A DNA stretch of 64,000 bases from Erythrobacter dokdonensis DSW-74 (GTDB lineage: Bacteria > Pseudomonadota > Alphaproteobacteria > Sphingomonadales > Sphingomonadaceae). Location of the stretch: NCBI RefSeq assembly GCF_001677335.1, contig NZ_LZYB01000004.1, positions 62,001-126,000 on the forward strand. The letters are read 5' to 3'. The stretch's first letter is position 1; each line of letters opens with the position of its first letter. Positions 50,015 to 59,341 of the stretch are shown in pieces. Both the position numbers and the translations under genes were made by a program. Below the pieces are notes generated by a model. The model worked only from the letters and a program-made list of their open reading frames with translations, was not told the DNA's origin and searched no databases.

Positions 50015-52959
50015 CCGAAGACTCCAAGCAGCGCGATTACCGGGACACCGTCTTCCTGCCGAAGACCGATTTCCCCATGAAGGCCGGCCTCCCCCAGAAG
50101 GAGCCGGGCATTGCCGCGCGCTGGGAGCAGATCGGCCTCTATGATGCACTGCGCAAGGCCCGTCGCGGCCGCAAGAAGTTCATCCTCCATGATGGCCCGC
50201 CCTACGCCAATGGCGACATGCATATCGGCCATGCGCTCAACCACATCCTCAAGGACATGGTCTGCCGCACCCAGAACCTGCTGGGCCGCGACGCGCCTTA
50301 CGTTCCGGGTTGGGACTGCCACGGCCTGCCCATCGAGTGGAAGGTCGAGGAGCAATACCGCAAGGAGAAGAAGAACAAGGACGAGGTTCCGCCGCGCGAA
50401 TTCCGCGCCGAATGCCGCGCCTATGCCCAGAATTGGGTGAACGTGCAGCGCGAGCAGCTGAAGCGGCTCGGCATCATGGGCGACTGGGACAATCCGTACC
50501 TCACCATGGATTTCCAGGCCGAAGCCACCATCGTTGCCGAGCTGATGAAGTTCGCCGAGAACGGCAACCTCTATCGCGGGGCCAAGCCGGTGATGTGGTC
50601 CCCGGTCGAAAAGACCGCGCTGGCCGAGGCGGAGGTGGAGTACGAGGACATCACCTCGACCCAGATCGACGTGGCCTTCGAGATCGTCGAGAGCCCGATC
50701 CCCGAGCTGGTCGGCGCTCACGCGGTGATCTGGACGACGACGCCGTGGACGATCCCGGTGAACCAGGCTTTGGCTTATGGGCCGGAGGTAGCTTACTGGC
50801 TCATCAACGCCACAGACGGTCGGAAGTATCTCGTCGCTTTCGAACTCGTCGAGGCATTCTTGAAGCGTTCGGGCCTTGGGTTGCTTGATGAACCGGGTAT
50901 GCCCGAGGACGCCGAGGAACTACTGCGTTATGGCCTGAGCAAGGCTTACAATGGCTCGCAGCTTGCCGGCACCCTCGCCCGTCACCCGATGCACCATCTC
51001 GGCGGGTTCTACGCGGCCCCGCGCCCGCTGCTGCCCGGCGACTTCGTCACCACCGACAGCGGCACCGGCCTCGTCCACATGGCGCCTGACCACGGCGAGG
51101 ACGACTTCGACCTCTGCAAAGCGAACGGCATCAACCCCGTCTTCGCGGTGATGGACGACGGGCGCTACCGCGACGATTGGCCATGGCTCGGCTCGGCGGA
51201 TGAGCGCCGCATGAGCGTCATCAACCCCAAGTTCAACGCGCCCGACGGCCCGATCTGCTCGGACCTCGCCGAAGCGGGCGCGCTGCTCGCCGCGAGCGCG
51301 GATTACGCGCACTCCTACCCGCATTCGTGGCGCTCCAAGGCCAAGGTGATCTTCCGTGCTACGGCGCAGTGGTTCGTGCCGATGGACCGGGTGATGGACT
51401 GGATCGAGCCCAAGACCCGCGCGGAAAAGGGCTGGGAGAACGAAGGCGGGGCGATCGACCCCTCCGAGGAAACCCTGTGCGCCTCCCCGACCCTGCGCGA
51501 ACGGGCGATGGAGGAAATCGCGCGCGTCGAGTTCATCCCCGAAAAGGGCCGCAACCGCATCGGCGCGATGGTCGAAGGGCGGCCCGACTGGGTGCTCTCC
51601 CGCCAGCGCGCATGGGGCGTGCCGATCACGCTGTTCGTGCGGCCCGACGGCACCTATCTGCAAGATCCGGAAGTGAACCACCGCATCATCGCCGCCGTCA
51701 TGCAGGACGGGGTCGATGCGTGGGACGAAGCGCGCAAGGCCGAATTCCTCGGCCCCGATTACAACCCAGACGATTTCGAGATGGTCACCGACATTCTCGA
51801 CGTGTGGTTCGATTCGGGCTGCACCCACGCCTTCGTGCTCGAAAGCGGGCGCTGGCCCGACCTCACATGGCCCGCCAATCTCTACCTTGAAGGTAGCGAC
51901 CAGCATCGCGGCTGGTTCCAGTCCTCGCTGCTGCAATCCAGCGCCACGCGGGGCCGCGCGCCCTATGATCAGGTGCTGACCCACGGCTTCACCATGGACG
52001 CCAAGGGCAAGAAGATGTCGAAGAGCCTCGGCAACACGGTCGATCCCTTGAAGGTGATGGAGACCTACGGCGCGGACATCATCCGGCTGTGGGCGCTTTC
52101 GGTCGATTTCACCGAGGATCACCGCATCGGCGACGAGATCCTCAAGGGCGTCGGCGATCAGTATCGCAAGCTGCGCAACACCTTCCGCTACCTGCTCGGC
52201 GCGCTCGACAGCTTCGTGGGCGACATGAGCGATGCGGGCGAATTGCCCGAGCTGGAGGTCTATATCCTCGCGCTGCTCAGCGAACTCGACGGCAAGCTGC
52301 GCAAGGCGGCGGAGGAATACGACTTCAACCTCTACACCCGGCTGCTGGTGGATTTCTGCAACGAGGACCTGTCGGCCTTCTTCTTCGATATTCGCAAGGA
52401 CTCGCTCTACTGCGACGGGCCGGACAGCGTGACGCGCAACGCCTATCGCACCGTGCTCGACCTGCTGTTCCACGCGCTGGTGCGCTACGCCGCGCCGGTG
52501 CTGGTGTTCACGGCGGAGGAAGTGTGGCTCTCCCGCTATCCCGAGGATGGCGAGGAGGATGACGCGGGCCAGCGCGGTTCTGTGCACCTGCTCGAATGGC
52601 CGAGCGTGCCGGGCGTGCGTGCCGATGCCGCCAAGTGGGACGCGCTGAGGGCGCTGCGCGATCAGGTCAACGAGGCGATCGAACCGCTGCGGCGCGACAA
52701 GACCATCCGTTCGAGCCTTGAAGCAGAGGTCACCGTCCCAGCCGCCGCCGTGCCCGAAGGCGTCAGCGACGAGAGCCTCGCCGAATTGTTCATCACCGCG
52801 ACAGTGACGCGCGGGCAGGGCGAGGCTGTGATCGTGACCAAGACCGCCCACCGCAAGTGCTCGCGCTGCTGGCGCCATCTGCCCGACGTGGCGGAAGAAG
52901 GCGCGCTGTGCGGGCGCTGCGATGAGGTGGTGGGCGCCATGGATGCAGGCGCGGCATGA
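50011..52959 (+). CDS. ileS: isoleucyl-tRNA synthetase
   Basis: A class-I synthetase of 982 aa: HIGH at 71-74, KMSKS at 668-672, CP1 editing domain between them, and a C-terminal zinc finger (CSRCWRHLP and CGRCDEVV). It charges tRNA-Ile. A segment at about 50765-50950 in the editing domain uses codons (TTG, CTA, GTA, CTT) rare in the rest of the gene. Overlaps ribF and lspA by 4 bases each. Confidence 0.98.
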   Translation: MTEDSKQRDYRDTVFLPKTDFPMKAGLPQKEPGIAARWEQIGLYDALRKARRGRKKFILHDGPPYANGDMHIGHALNHILKDMVCRTQNLLGRDAPYVPGWDCHGLPIEWKVEEQYRKEKKNKDEVPPREFRAECRAYAQNWVNVQREQLKRLGIMGDWDNPYLTMDFQAEATIVAELMKFAENGNLYRGAKPVMWSPVEKTALAEAEVEYEDITSTQIDVAFEIVESPIPELVGAHAVIWTTTPWTIPVNQALAYGPEVAYWLINATDGRKYLVAFELVEAFLKRSGLGLLDEPGMPEDAEELLRYGLSKAYNGSQLAGTLARHPMHHLGGFYAAPRPLLPGDFVTTDSGTGLVHMAPDHGEDDFDLCKANGINPVFAVMDDGRYRDDWPWLGSADERRMSVINPKFNAPDGPICSDLAEAGALLAASADYAHSYPHSWRSKAKVIFRATAQWFVPMDRVMDWIEPKTRAEKGWENEGGAIDPSEETLCASPTLRERAMEEIARVEFIPEKGRNRIGAMVEGRPDWVLSRQRAWGVPITLFVRPDGTYLQDPEVNHRIIAAVMQDGVDAWDEARKAEFLGPDYNPDDFEMVTDILDVWFDSGCTHAFVLESGRWPDLTWPANLYLEGSDQHRGWFQSSLLQSSATRGRAPYDQVLTHGFTMDAKGKKMSKSLGNTVDPLKVMETYGADIIRLWALSVDFTEDHRIGDEILKGVGDQYRKLRNTFRYLLGALDSFVGDMSDAGELPELEVYILALLSELDGKLRKAAEEYDFNLYTRLLVDFCNEDLSAFFFDIRKDSLYCDGPDSVTRNAYRTVLDLLFHALVRYAAPVLVFTAEEVWLSRYPEDGEEDDAGQRGSVHLLEWPSVPGVRADAAKWDALRALRDQVNEAIEPLRRDKTIRSSLEAEVTVPAAAVPEGVSDESLAELFITATVTRGQGEAVIVTKTAHRKCSRCWRHLPDVAEEGALCGRCDEVVGAMDAGAA

Positions 52960-53492
52960 GCGCACCTGTCACCCGCAACCGGCTGATCGGCCTCGCGCTC
53001 GCGGCGTTCATCGCGCTGGTCGACCAGGCGGTGAAGTTCTACGTCATCGGTCCGCTCGACCTGCGGCGCGTGCTGCATATCGACCTGCTGCCCTTCTTCG
53101 ACCTCACCTATACCGAAAACCGCGGCATCTCGCTGGGCATGCTACAGGCCACCGACATGGAAACCCGGTGGCTGCTGGTGGCGATGACCGCGGCAATCGC
53201 GCTGGTGGTGCTGGTGTGGATGATGCGAGAAAAGCTGCTCGGCGACATTTTCGGCCTCGCGCTGATCCTCGGCGGGGCGCTCGGCAATATCCGCGATCGC
53301 TATGATCTGGGCTATGTCATCGACTATGCCGATTTCCACATCGGCGACTTCCGCCCGTTCCTGATCTTCAACATCGCCGATGCCGCCATTACCATCGGTG
53401 TCGTCATTATCCTTGCCCGCAGCCTGTTCGTGCGCGACAAGGGAGAAACCGAAACCGGGGATGCATCCCGTGGAGAGACTTCAGATGCGTAA
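52956..53492 (+). CDS. lspA: lipoprotein signal peptidase
   Basis: An inner-membrane aspartyl protease of 178 aa with four transmembrane helices. Catalytic D123 (GNIRDRYDLGYVID) and D142 (FNIADA). It cleaves prolipoprotein signal peptides; the next gene encodes such a lipoprotein. The C-terminal tail (KGETETGDASRGETSDA) is polar. It overlaps the DUF3035 gene by 8 bases. Confidence 0.96.
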   Translation: MSAPVTRNRLIGLALAAFIALVDQAVKFYVIGPLDLRRVLHIDLLPFFDLTYTENRGISLGMLQATDMETRWLLVAMTAAIALVVLVWMMREKLLGDIFGLALILGGALGNIRDRYDLGYVIDYADFHIGDFRPFLIFNIADAAITIGVVIILARSLFVRDKGETETGDASRGETSDA

Positions 53493-53901
53493 ACTTGCAC
53501 CCGTTATCATGCTGGCAGGAAGCACGGCGATGCTGGCGGCTTGCGGCGCTGGCGGCGGCATTTTCAACCGCGACCGGCCTGACGAATTCGCGGTGCAGCG
53601 CCAGGCGCCGCTGGTCGTGCCACCCGATTTCACCCTGACCCCGCCCGCCCCCGGCGCCCCGCGCCCGACCGAAGGCACCGCGGCCGAGCAGGCTCTGGAA
53701 GCCCTGTTTGGCGGCCCTGCGCCGCGCAGCAGGATCGAGACCAGCCTGATCGACCGTGCGGGCAGCGCCGACCCGTCGATCCGCAGCACCGCGGGCGACA
53801 CCGGCACCAATACCGTAGCCAAGGGCCGCGTCACCCGCGACATCATCGCCGCTCCGGAAGGCGACGGGCAGTCGGCCTCGACAGTAATCCCGAGCGCCTG
53901 A
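53485..53901 (+). CDS. DUF3035 (BamF-like) lipoprotein
   Basis: A lipoprotein of 138 aa with signal and lipobox LAAC (Cys20). PPDFTLTPPAPGAPRP is typical of DUF3035, a family described as an alphaproteobacterial outer-membrane assembly (BAM) subunit. ATG at 53485, preceded by GTGGAGAG. End of the gene chain that starts with gpmA. The 129-base gap after it shows no clear terminator. Confidence 0.85.
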   Translation: MRKLAPVIMLAGSTAMLAACGAGGGIFNRDRPDEFAVQRQAPLVVPPDFTLTPPAPGAPRPTEGTAAEQALEALFGGPAPRSRIETSLIDRAGSADPSIRSTAGDTGTNTVAKGRVTRDIIAAPEGDGQSASTVIPSA

Positions 53902-54030
53902 TAAAAGCAGGCTAGTCAATCACGGCAGTGCGTCGCTGCAATTAGTCGCGCTGCGAGAGCAACGGCGGCCGCCGGCCCGCAGCGCTGGAGGCCTGAGGAT
54001 TTCGGATCGCGGCGGCGATGCGGAAAACAG

Positions 54031-55335
54031 TCAATCTTCGCTGGTCACGGGCGTGACCAGCAGCTTGTCGATCCGGCGGCCGTCCATGTCGATCACCTCG
54101 AAGCGCCAGCCCTGGTCGTGGAAATGCTCACCCTCGACAGGCAGCTTCTTGAGCACCGACAGGGCATAGCCTGCTGCCGTGCCGAACTCCCGGTTCTCGC
54201 CGTAATCGAGCCCCAGCCGATCGGCCAGCGCATCGGCGGAGAGCGAGCCGGCGACCAGCAACGTGCCGTCCTCGCGCTCGACCACCTGCGGCAGGTCGCC
54301 TTCGTCCTGATCGCTCGCAAAGGTGCCGACGATCGCGGTCAGCAGGTCGACCGGGGTGACGATGCCTTCGAAATGCCCGTATTCGTCATGGACCAGCGCC
54401 ATCGCCACTTCGGATGATTGCAGTACCCGCAAGGCGTCCATCGCATCGAGCTGGTCAGGCACCACCTCGACCCGCTTCATCATCCCGCGGATCGACACCG
54501 GCTCGCCCGCCACCATGGCGGCCAGCACCTCGCGCACCTTCACCACGCCGAGAATGGTGTCGGGCGAGCCTTCGGCGACCGGCATCAACGAGTGGGGGCT
54601 TTCCTCGATCGTCTCGCGGATTTCGGCAAGGTCGGCGTCGGCCTCGATCCAGTCGACCTCGGTGCGCGGGGTCATCATTTCGCGCACCGGGCGTTCTGCA
54701 AGGCGGACCACGCCGGTCAGGATCTGGCGCTGGTCGGCCTCGATCACGCCCGAACGGGTCGCCTCGGCAAAGATCATCTGCAATTCCTCGGCAGTGACCG
54801 AGGCCTCGCCCCGCTCGCGCAGGCCGAACAGCGCGATCACGCCCGCCGAGCTCTTGTCGAGCAGCCATACAAGCGGGGCCGCCGCGCGCGCGACAAATGC
54901 CATCGGTCGCGCCATCACCAGCGACACGGGCACCGCCGCACGCAAGGCCAGTTGCTTGGGCACCAGTTCGCCGACGATCAGGCTGAGATAGGTGGTCAGC
55001 GCGATCACCAGCGCGAAGCCGGTCTCGTCGGCATAGCGCGGCGGCAGGCCGAGCGCTGCGAGCCGTTCCCCGACAGGCCCGCCTAGCGAAGCCCCCGAAT
55101 AGGCCCCGGCGACGATCCCGATCAGGGTAATCCCGATCTGCACGGTGGAGAGGAACTTGCCCGGATCGGCTGCAAGGCGGATGGCGGTGCGCGCGCCGAC
55201 GGAACCCGCCTCGGCCCGCGCCTCAAGCGCGCTGGTCTTGGCCGAGACGATGGCGAGTTCGGACATGGCGAACACACCGTTGAGCACGATCAGCGCGACG
55301 ATGATCGCAAGGTCGGTCCAGGGAAAAGGTGTCAC
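54031..55335 (-). CDS. CorC/TlyC-like membrane protein with CBS domains
   Basis: A protein of 434 aa: an N-terminal DUF21 (CNNM) membrane domain with about four helices, a CBS pair (about 195-320: MTPRTEVDWIEADADL, GVVKVREVLAAM, VHDEYGHFEGIVTPVD) and the CorC_HlyC domain at the C-terminus. Members are linked to Mg/Co efflux. GTG at 55335 chosen as the first start before the membrane domain; the frame is open further upstream, antisense to the OmpA-like gene's promoter. Confidence 0.9.
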   Translation of the reverse strand: MTPFPWTDLAIIVALIVLNGVFAMSELAIVSAKTSALEARAEAGSVGARTAIRLAADPGKFLSTVQIGITLIGIVAGAYSGASLGGPVGERLAALGLPPRYADETGFALVIALTTYLSLIVGELVPKQLALRAAVPVSLVMARPMAFVARAAAPLVWLLDKSSAGVIALFGLRERGEASVTAEELQMIFAEATRSGVIEADQRQILTGVVRLAERPVREMMTPRTEVDWIEADADLAEIRETIEESPHSLMPVAEGSPDTILGVVKVREVLAAMVAGEPVSIRGMMKRVEVVPDQLDAMDALRVLQSSEVAMALVHDEYGHFEGIVTPVDLLTAIVGTFASDQDEGDLPQVVEREDGTLLVAGSLSADALADRLGLDYGENREFGTAAGYALSVLKKLPVEGEHFHDQGWRFEVIDMDGRRIDKLLVTPVTSED

Positions 55336-55459
55336 GGTGCCTGCGCTAGCACAAAAGCCCCGCGATGCCAGCCGCCGGAATTGGGACGGCAGCGGAATTC
55401 CTTGTCGCAAGTTGGTTGGCGTGGCATTGTTCGGTCCGGAGAAGAGGGAGGTAAGCATC

Positions 55460-56155
55460 ATGACTTTTTCGCGTATCCTGCTTTCGGGCACCGCCGCGCT
55501 GGCGCTGCTCGGCACCAGTGCCTGCGTCACCGACCCCAACACCGGCGAGCGCAAGGTTTCGCGCACAGCGATCGGGACCGGCCTCGGCGGCACGCTCGGC
55601 TATCTGCTCGGCGGTGCGATCGGCGGCGACGCCGGACGCATTATCGGTGCGGGTATCGGCGGCTCGGCTGGCGCCATTCTGGGCAAGCAATATGACGACC
55701 AGATCCGCACCCTTCGCGAACAGACCGAAGGCACCGGCGTCGAAGTCGAGGAAGTGGGCGATCAGGACGCGATCCTCGTGCGCCTGCCCGACGGGGTGAC
55801 CTTCGCGACCGGTTCGGCGCAGATCAACCCGGGCTTCTACGACACGCTCAACAATGTCGCGGAAAGCCTGATTACCTATCCCAACAGCCTGATCGACGTC
55901 TACGGATTCACCGACACCACCGGCTCGCCCGCCACCAACCAGCGCCTGTCGGAACAGCGCGCGCAGGTGGTCGCGGATTACCTCGCGGCGCGCGGTGTAG
56001 CACGCTCGCGCATCGCGACGCAGGGCTTCGGCGAGCAGTATGACTATCTCAGGGTCAAGACTGCCGACGGGGTGAACGAGCCGATGAACCGGCGCGTGGA
56101 AATCAAGATCATCCCGATCAGCCAGGAAGATGTGAACGCCGCGCGCGGGAACTGA
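55460..56155 (+). CDS. OmpA-family lipoprotein with glycine-zipper
   Basis: A protein of 231 aa: signal with a lipobox-like TSAC (C22), a glycine-zipper segment (GTGLGGTLGYLLGGAIGG and following), and a C-terminal OmpA domain (FATGSAQINPGFYDTL, YGFTDTTGSPATNQRLSEQR, NRRVEIKI) that binds peptidoglycan. ATG at 55460 after GAGGGAGGTAAGCATC. An intrinsic terminator follows. Confidence 0.93.
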   Translation: MTFSRILLSGTAALALLGTSACVTDPNTGERKVSRTAIGTGLGGTLGYLLGGAIGGDAGRIIGAGIGGSAGAILGKQYDDQIRTLREQTEGTGVEVEEVGDQDAILVRLPDGVTFATGSAQINPGFYDTLNNVAESLITYPNSLIDVYGFTDTTGSPATNQRLSEQRAQVVADYLAARGVARSRIATQGFGEQYDYLRVKTADGVNEPMNRRVEIKIIPISQEDVNAARGN

Positions 56156-56177
56156 TTTTCCGGTCCGGGACCAGATG

Positions 56178-56208
56178 AACGGGCTGCCCCGCAGGGCGGC
56201 CCGTTTTC
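56178..56208 (+). terminator. Rho-independent terminator of the OmpA-like gene
   Basis: A 12-bp stem (AACGGGCTGCCC, 56178-56189, with GGGCGGCCCGTT, 56194-56205, one G-U pair), tetraloop CGCA, then TTTCGC. It also ends just before the convergent phosphatase gene. Confidence 0.8.
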
Positions 56209-56212
56209 GCTT

Positions 56213-56989
56213 TCAGCGCAGCGCCTTCGCGCGTTCGGCGAGGCGCTCCACCGCTGCGGCATGGATCGCGGGCGAACAAACCAGCACGCCGAAGTCGCGC
56301 GGGTCATGCTTGTTATAGGCCAGCGGCCGACCGAAGGCGTCGGTCACATCGGCCCCCGCCTCGCGCGCGATGAGGGTCGCCGCGGCGATATCCCATTCAT
56401 AACCCCAGCGCAGGGTCGCCACCAGATCGGCACGGTCATCGGCGACCATCGCGATCCTCAATGCAATCGAATTGGGCTGCTCGACCGCGACAAGATCCGC
56501 ATCCTCCCTGGGCAAGCTGTGCACCGGAACCCGCGCGCCGGCAAACTCCGCGCGGGTACTGGCCCTGAGCCTGCGTCCGTTGAGCGTTGCCCCCTGTCCC
56601 GCGACAGCCACCCATTCCTCAGCTCTCGCAGGCGCCGCGAGCATCCCGATCAGCGGCTTGCCGCCACTCACCAGCGCGACCGACACCGCCCAACCATCCC
56701 GCCCGCGCACGAAATCGCGAGTGCCGTCGATCGGGTCAACCAGCCAGATCAGGCCGCTGCCGGTCCGGATCTTGTCATCGGCGGTCTCTTCGGAAAGCCA
56801 CGCGGCGGCGGGCAGCAGGTGATGCAGTTCGCGCTTGAGGAACCGGTCGACCTCGATATCGGCCTCGCTCACCGGATTGTTCGGGCTTTTGTCCCAGCTG
56901 GTCAGCGCATGGCCCGCCCCCGGCCAGCGCGAAAGGGCGATGCGGCCCGCCTCGCGGACAATCTCTTCAAGGCGCGACCTGTCAATCAT
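56213..56989 (-). CDS. inositol monophosphatase-family enzyme (CysQ-like)
   Basis: A Mg-dependent phosphatase of 258 aa: VSEADIEVD, EE pair in LSEETADD, DPIDGTRDF and YEWDIAAATLIAREAGA. CysQ-like features are the DPIDGTRDFV form and the size; it would hydrolyse 3'-phosphoadenosine 5'-phosphate, though histidinol- or inositol-phosphate are alternatives. ATG at 56989. Divergent from sucC. Confidence 0.88.
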   Translation of the reverse strand: MIDRSRLEEIVREAGRIALSRWPGAGHALTSWDKSPNNPVSEADIEVDRFLKRELHHLLPAAAWLSEETADDKIRTGSGLIWLVDPIDGTRDFVRGRDGWAVSVALVSGGKPLIGMLAAPARAEEWVAVAGQGATLNGRRLRASTRAEFAGARVPVHSLPREDADLVAVEQPNSIALRIAMVADDRADLVATLRWGYEWDIAAATLIAREAGADVTDAFGRPLAYNKHDPRDFGVLVCSPAIHAAAVERLAERAKALR

Positions 56990-57101
56990 GCGAGTAGCGC
57001 TGTTGGCCCTGCACAGAGCACTTTTCAAGAGGGTCGATCCGTGCTTAGGCCCCGCGCGGACGAACCTCTCCCCAGGAATGCATTGAAGGGATCGATACGC
57101 A

Positions 57102-58301
57102 ATGAATGTTCACGAATACCAGGCCAAGGAACTGCTCGCGAAGCACGGGATCGCGGTGCCCGCCGGCCATGCCGCGCTGAGCGTCGAGGAAGCGGTCGAA
57201 GCCGCGAAGAAGCTGCCCGGGCCGCTCTATGTCGTGAAGGCGCAGATCCACGCAGGGGGACGCGGCAAGGGCAAGTTCAAGGAGCTTGGGCCGGATGCCA
57301 AGGGCGGCGTGCGCCTCGCCAAGAGCCTTGATGAAGTGCGCGCCCATGCCGAGGAAATGCTCGGCAACACGCTGGTCACCATCCAGACGGGGGATGCGGG
57401 CAAGCAGGTGAACCGCCTCTACATCACCGACGGCGTCGACATCGCCAAGGAATACTACCTCTCGCTGCTGGTCGACCGGGCAACGGGCCGCGTGGCCTTT
57501 GTCGTCTCGACCGAAGGCGGGATGGATATCGAGACCGTGGCGCATGACACGCCCGAACTGATCACCACCTTCAGCGTCGATCCCGCGCAGGGCTTCCAGC
57601 CGCACCACGGCCGCGCGGTAGCCTTCGCGCTCAAGCTCAAGGGCGATCTCAACAAGCAGGCGCAAAAGCTCGCCAAGCAGCTCTACGACGCCTTCCTCGC
57701 CACCGATTGCGAGATGCTGGAGATCAACCCGCTGGTCGAAAGCGAAGACGGCAAGCTGTTGGTGCTCGACGCCAAGATGAGCTTTGACGGCAACGCGCTC
57801 TACCGCCACCCCGATATCGAAGCCCTGCGCGACGAGACCGAGGAAGACCCGGCGGAAGTCGAAGCCTCGGAATATGACCTCGCCTACATCAAGCTCGACG
57901 GGAACATCGGCTGCATGGTGAACGGCGCAGGCCTCGCGATGGCGACGATGGACATCATCAAGCTGAACGGCGCTTTCCCGGCGAACTTCCTCGACGTGGG
58001 CGGCGGTGCCACCACCGAGAAGGTCACCGCGGCCTTCAAGATCATCCTCAAGGACCCGGCGGTCGAGGGCATCCTCGTCAACATCTTCGGCGGGATCATG
58101 AAGTGCGACGTGATCGCCAACGGCATCGTGCAGGCGGCCAAGGACGTGAACCTGCAGGTGCCGCTGGTCGTGCGTCTGGAAGGCACGAACGTGGCCGAAG
58201 GCAAGGCGATCCTCGACAACTCGGGCCTCGCCATCGTCAGTGCCGACAACCTCGGCGATGCGGCGCAGAAGATCGTCGCGGAAGTGAAGAAGGCCGCCTG
58301 A
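57102..58301 (+). CDS. sucC: succinyl-CoA synthetase, beta subunit
   Basis: An ATP-grasp subunit of 399 aa: [17 protein letters not shown] start, [22 protein letters not shown], and [18 protein letters not shown] with [10 protein letters not shown] near the end. TCA cycle enzyme that makes ATP or GTP from succinyl-CoA. The usual partner sucD is not next to it or elsewhere in the window. A terminator overlaps its stop codon. Confidence 0.98.
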   Translation: MNVHEYQAKELLAKHGIAVPAGHAALSVEEAVEAAKKLPGPLYVVKAQIHAGGRGKGKFKELGPDAKGGVRLAKSLDEVRAHAEEMLGNTLVTIQTGDAGKQVNRLYITDGVDIAKEYYLSLLVDRATGRVAFVVSTEGGMDIETVAHDTPELITTFSVDPAQGFQPHHGRAVAFALKLKGDLNKQAQKLAKQLYDAFLATDCEMLEINPLVESEDGKLLVLDAKMSFDGNALYRHPDIEALRDETEEDPAEVEASEYDLAYIKLDGNIGCMVNGAGLAMATMDIIKLNGAFPANFLDVGGGATTEKVTAAFKIILKDPAVEGILVNIFGGIMKCDVIANGIVQAAKDVNLQVPLVVRLEGTNVAEGKAILDNSGLAIVSADNLGDAAQKIVAEVKKAA

Positions 58302-58318
58302 TCCGTCAGGCGCTTTTT
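58295..58318 (+). terminator. Rho-independent terminator of sucC, overlapping the stop codon
   Basis: CGCCTGA (58295-58301) and TCAGGCG (58306-58312) form a 7-bp stem with loop TCCG, followed by CTTTTT. The first arm contains the TGA stop codon. It separates sucC from the secreted protein gene. Confidence 0.7.
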
Positions 58319-58328
58319 GGGAAAGCTG

Positions 58329-59174
58329 ATGATGCGGACAATCTGGCTCGGCTGTGCGATGCTGGCTCTGGCAAACCCTGCCAGCCTCATGGCCGAGCCG
58401 ATTGGCAAGGAGCGCGGGCCGCTCGACAAATTCCGGCAGTTCACGCCGCACTTCGAATTCAGCGTGCCGGCCGATGTGTCGGTGGTCCGTGAATGTGTCG
58501 TGAACGAGATCGAGGCAGCGGAACGCGGCAGATCGAAGCCCGCGCCGAAGTTCAAGTCAAAGCTCTCCAAAAAGGGCAATGTCTCGATCGAGAAACTGAC
58601 ATGGAAGGGCAAGACCGACTCGGGGTACACCTACGAGGAGGAGGTCACCTTTTCGTCTGCGTCTGGCTGGACCCGCGTCGATATCGATAACCGGTTCTAT
58701 CGTCTCAATCCGGAGACAGATCGATTCGAGAACGATGTGGCCTCGTTCCATGGGCGCTGCGGTGTGGCACTTGGCGAGGCTTTCCCCGCCGGAATGCCCC
58801 TTCCGCTTGCCTGGGTCAGGGCGAGTGACGACGTCAAGTTCAGTGCGCCGTCGCCAAAGCCTGTTTCGCAGGTAGTCGATTGCCTCACGGTGCGCGACGA
58901 AGATCTTGGCGGCGCGCGGATTTCGACAACCTTCGAAGCTGACCACAGGGGCGCATTTTACGCCTATTTCATCACCAGGTTCGACAACTTGGGCAAAATC
59001 CGGCGCGAGTATTACGCGGTCAAGGTTTCTCCGACCGACACGGGAAGCCTGCTGGAACTCGTTGCTCCCGATGTTGCGCTGGGATCGGACGATCCTGAAG
59101 CTCTGCGGAAGGAAAACTTCGGCGCAGGGTTGATCGATCAATGCGCCGCAACAGGGGCACCCACGGCGTCATGA
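58329..59174 (+). CDS. secreted hypothetical protein
   Basis: A protein of 281 aa with a signal peptide ([21 protein letters not shown]) and a predicted mature part with many beta strands and three Cys. I do not recognise a family. ATG at 58329 or 58332 soon after the sucC terminator, with GGGAAAG upstream. Codon use is slightly less GC-rich than in sucC or the etf genes. Possibly periplasmic; function unknown. Confidence 0.75.
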   Translation: MMRTIWLGCAMLALANPASLMAEPIGKERGPLDKFRQFTPHFEFSVPADVSVVRECVVNEIEAAERGRSKPAPKFKSKLSKKGNVSIEKLTWKGKTDSGYTYEEEVTFSSASGWTRVDIDNRFYRLNPETDRFENDVASFHGRCGVALGEAFPAGMPLPLAWVRASDDVKFSAPSPKPVSQVVDCLTVRDEDLGGARISTTFEADHRGAFYAYFITRFDNLGKIRREYYAVKVSPTDTGSLLELVAPDVALGSDDPEALRKENFGAGLIDQCAATGAPTAS

Positions 59175-59255
59175 TCCGCTCCGGCCTTCGACGCGTAACT
59201 GATTCCGGGCGGGTGCGGATGTGCGCCCCGTCACTTGCTGATTGCCACCCTGCCT

Positions 59256-59286
59256 CGCTTGACGTTTACGTAAACGCAAGCTAGGC
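59256..59286 (+). promoter_or_regulatory. promoter with palindromic operator upstream of etfBA (LiuR-like)
   Basis: GCTTG-A-CGTTTACGTAAACG-CAAGC (59256-59280) is an almost perfect palindrome around GTTTACGTAAAC. It overlaps the -35 TTGACG (59258-59263) and the spacer to TAGGCG (59281-59286, 17 bases). Such TTGACGTTTACGT-type sites are reported for MerR-family LiuR, which controls branched-chain amino acid and etf genes in Proteobacteria. No such regulator lies in the window. Confidence 0.65.
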
Positions 59287-59341
59287 GGGCGGCCAAGGGG
59301 CCGGAAGGCCTCGCGTGATTCTTTGAGAGGAAGGACAAGCC

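Noticed and set aside
50920..52965. Open frame of 681 codons on the minus strand
   Set aside because: Antisense shadow of ileS, whose coding sense is certain from HIGH and KMSKS.
57045..58451. Open frame of 468 codons on the minus strand
   Set aside because: Antisense shadow of sucC.
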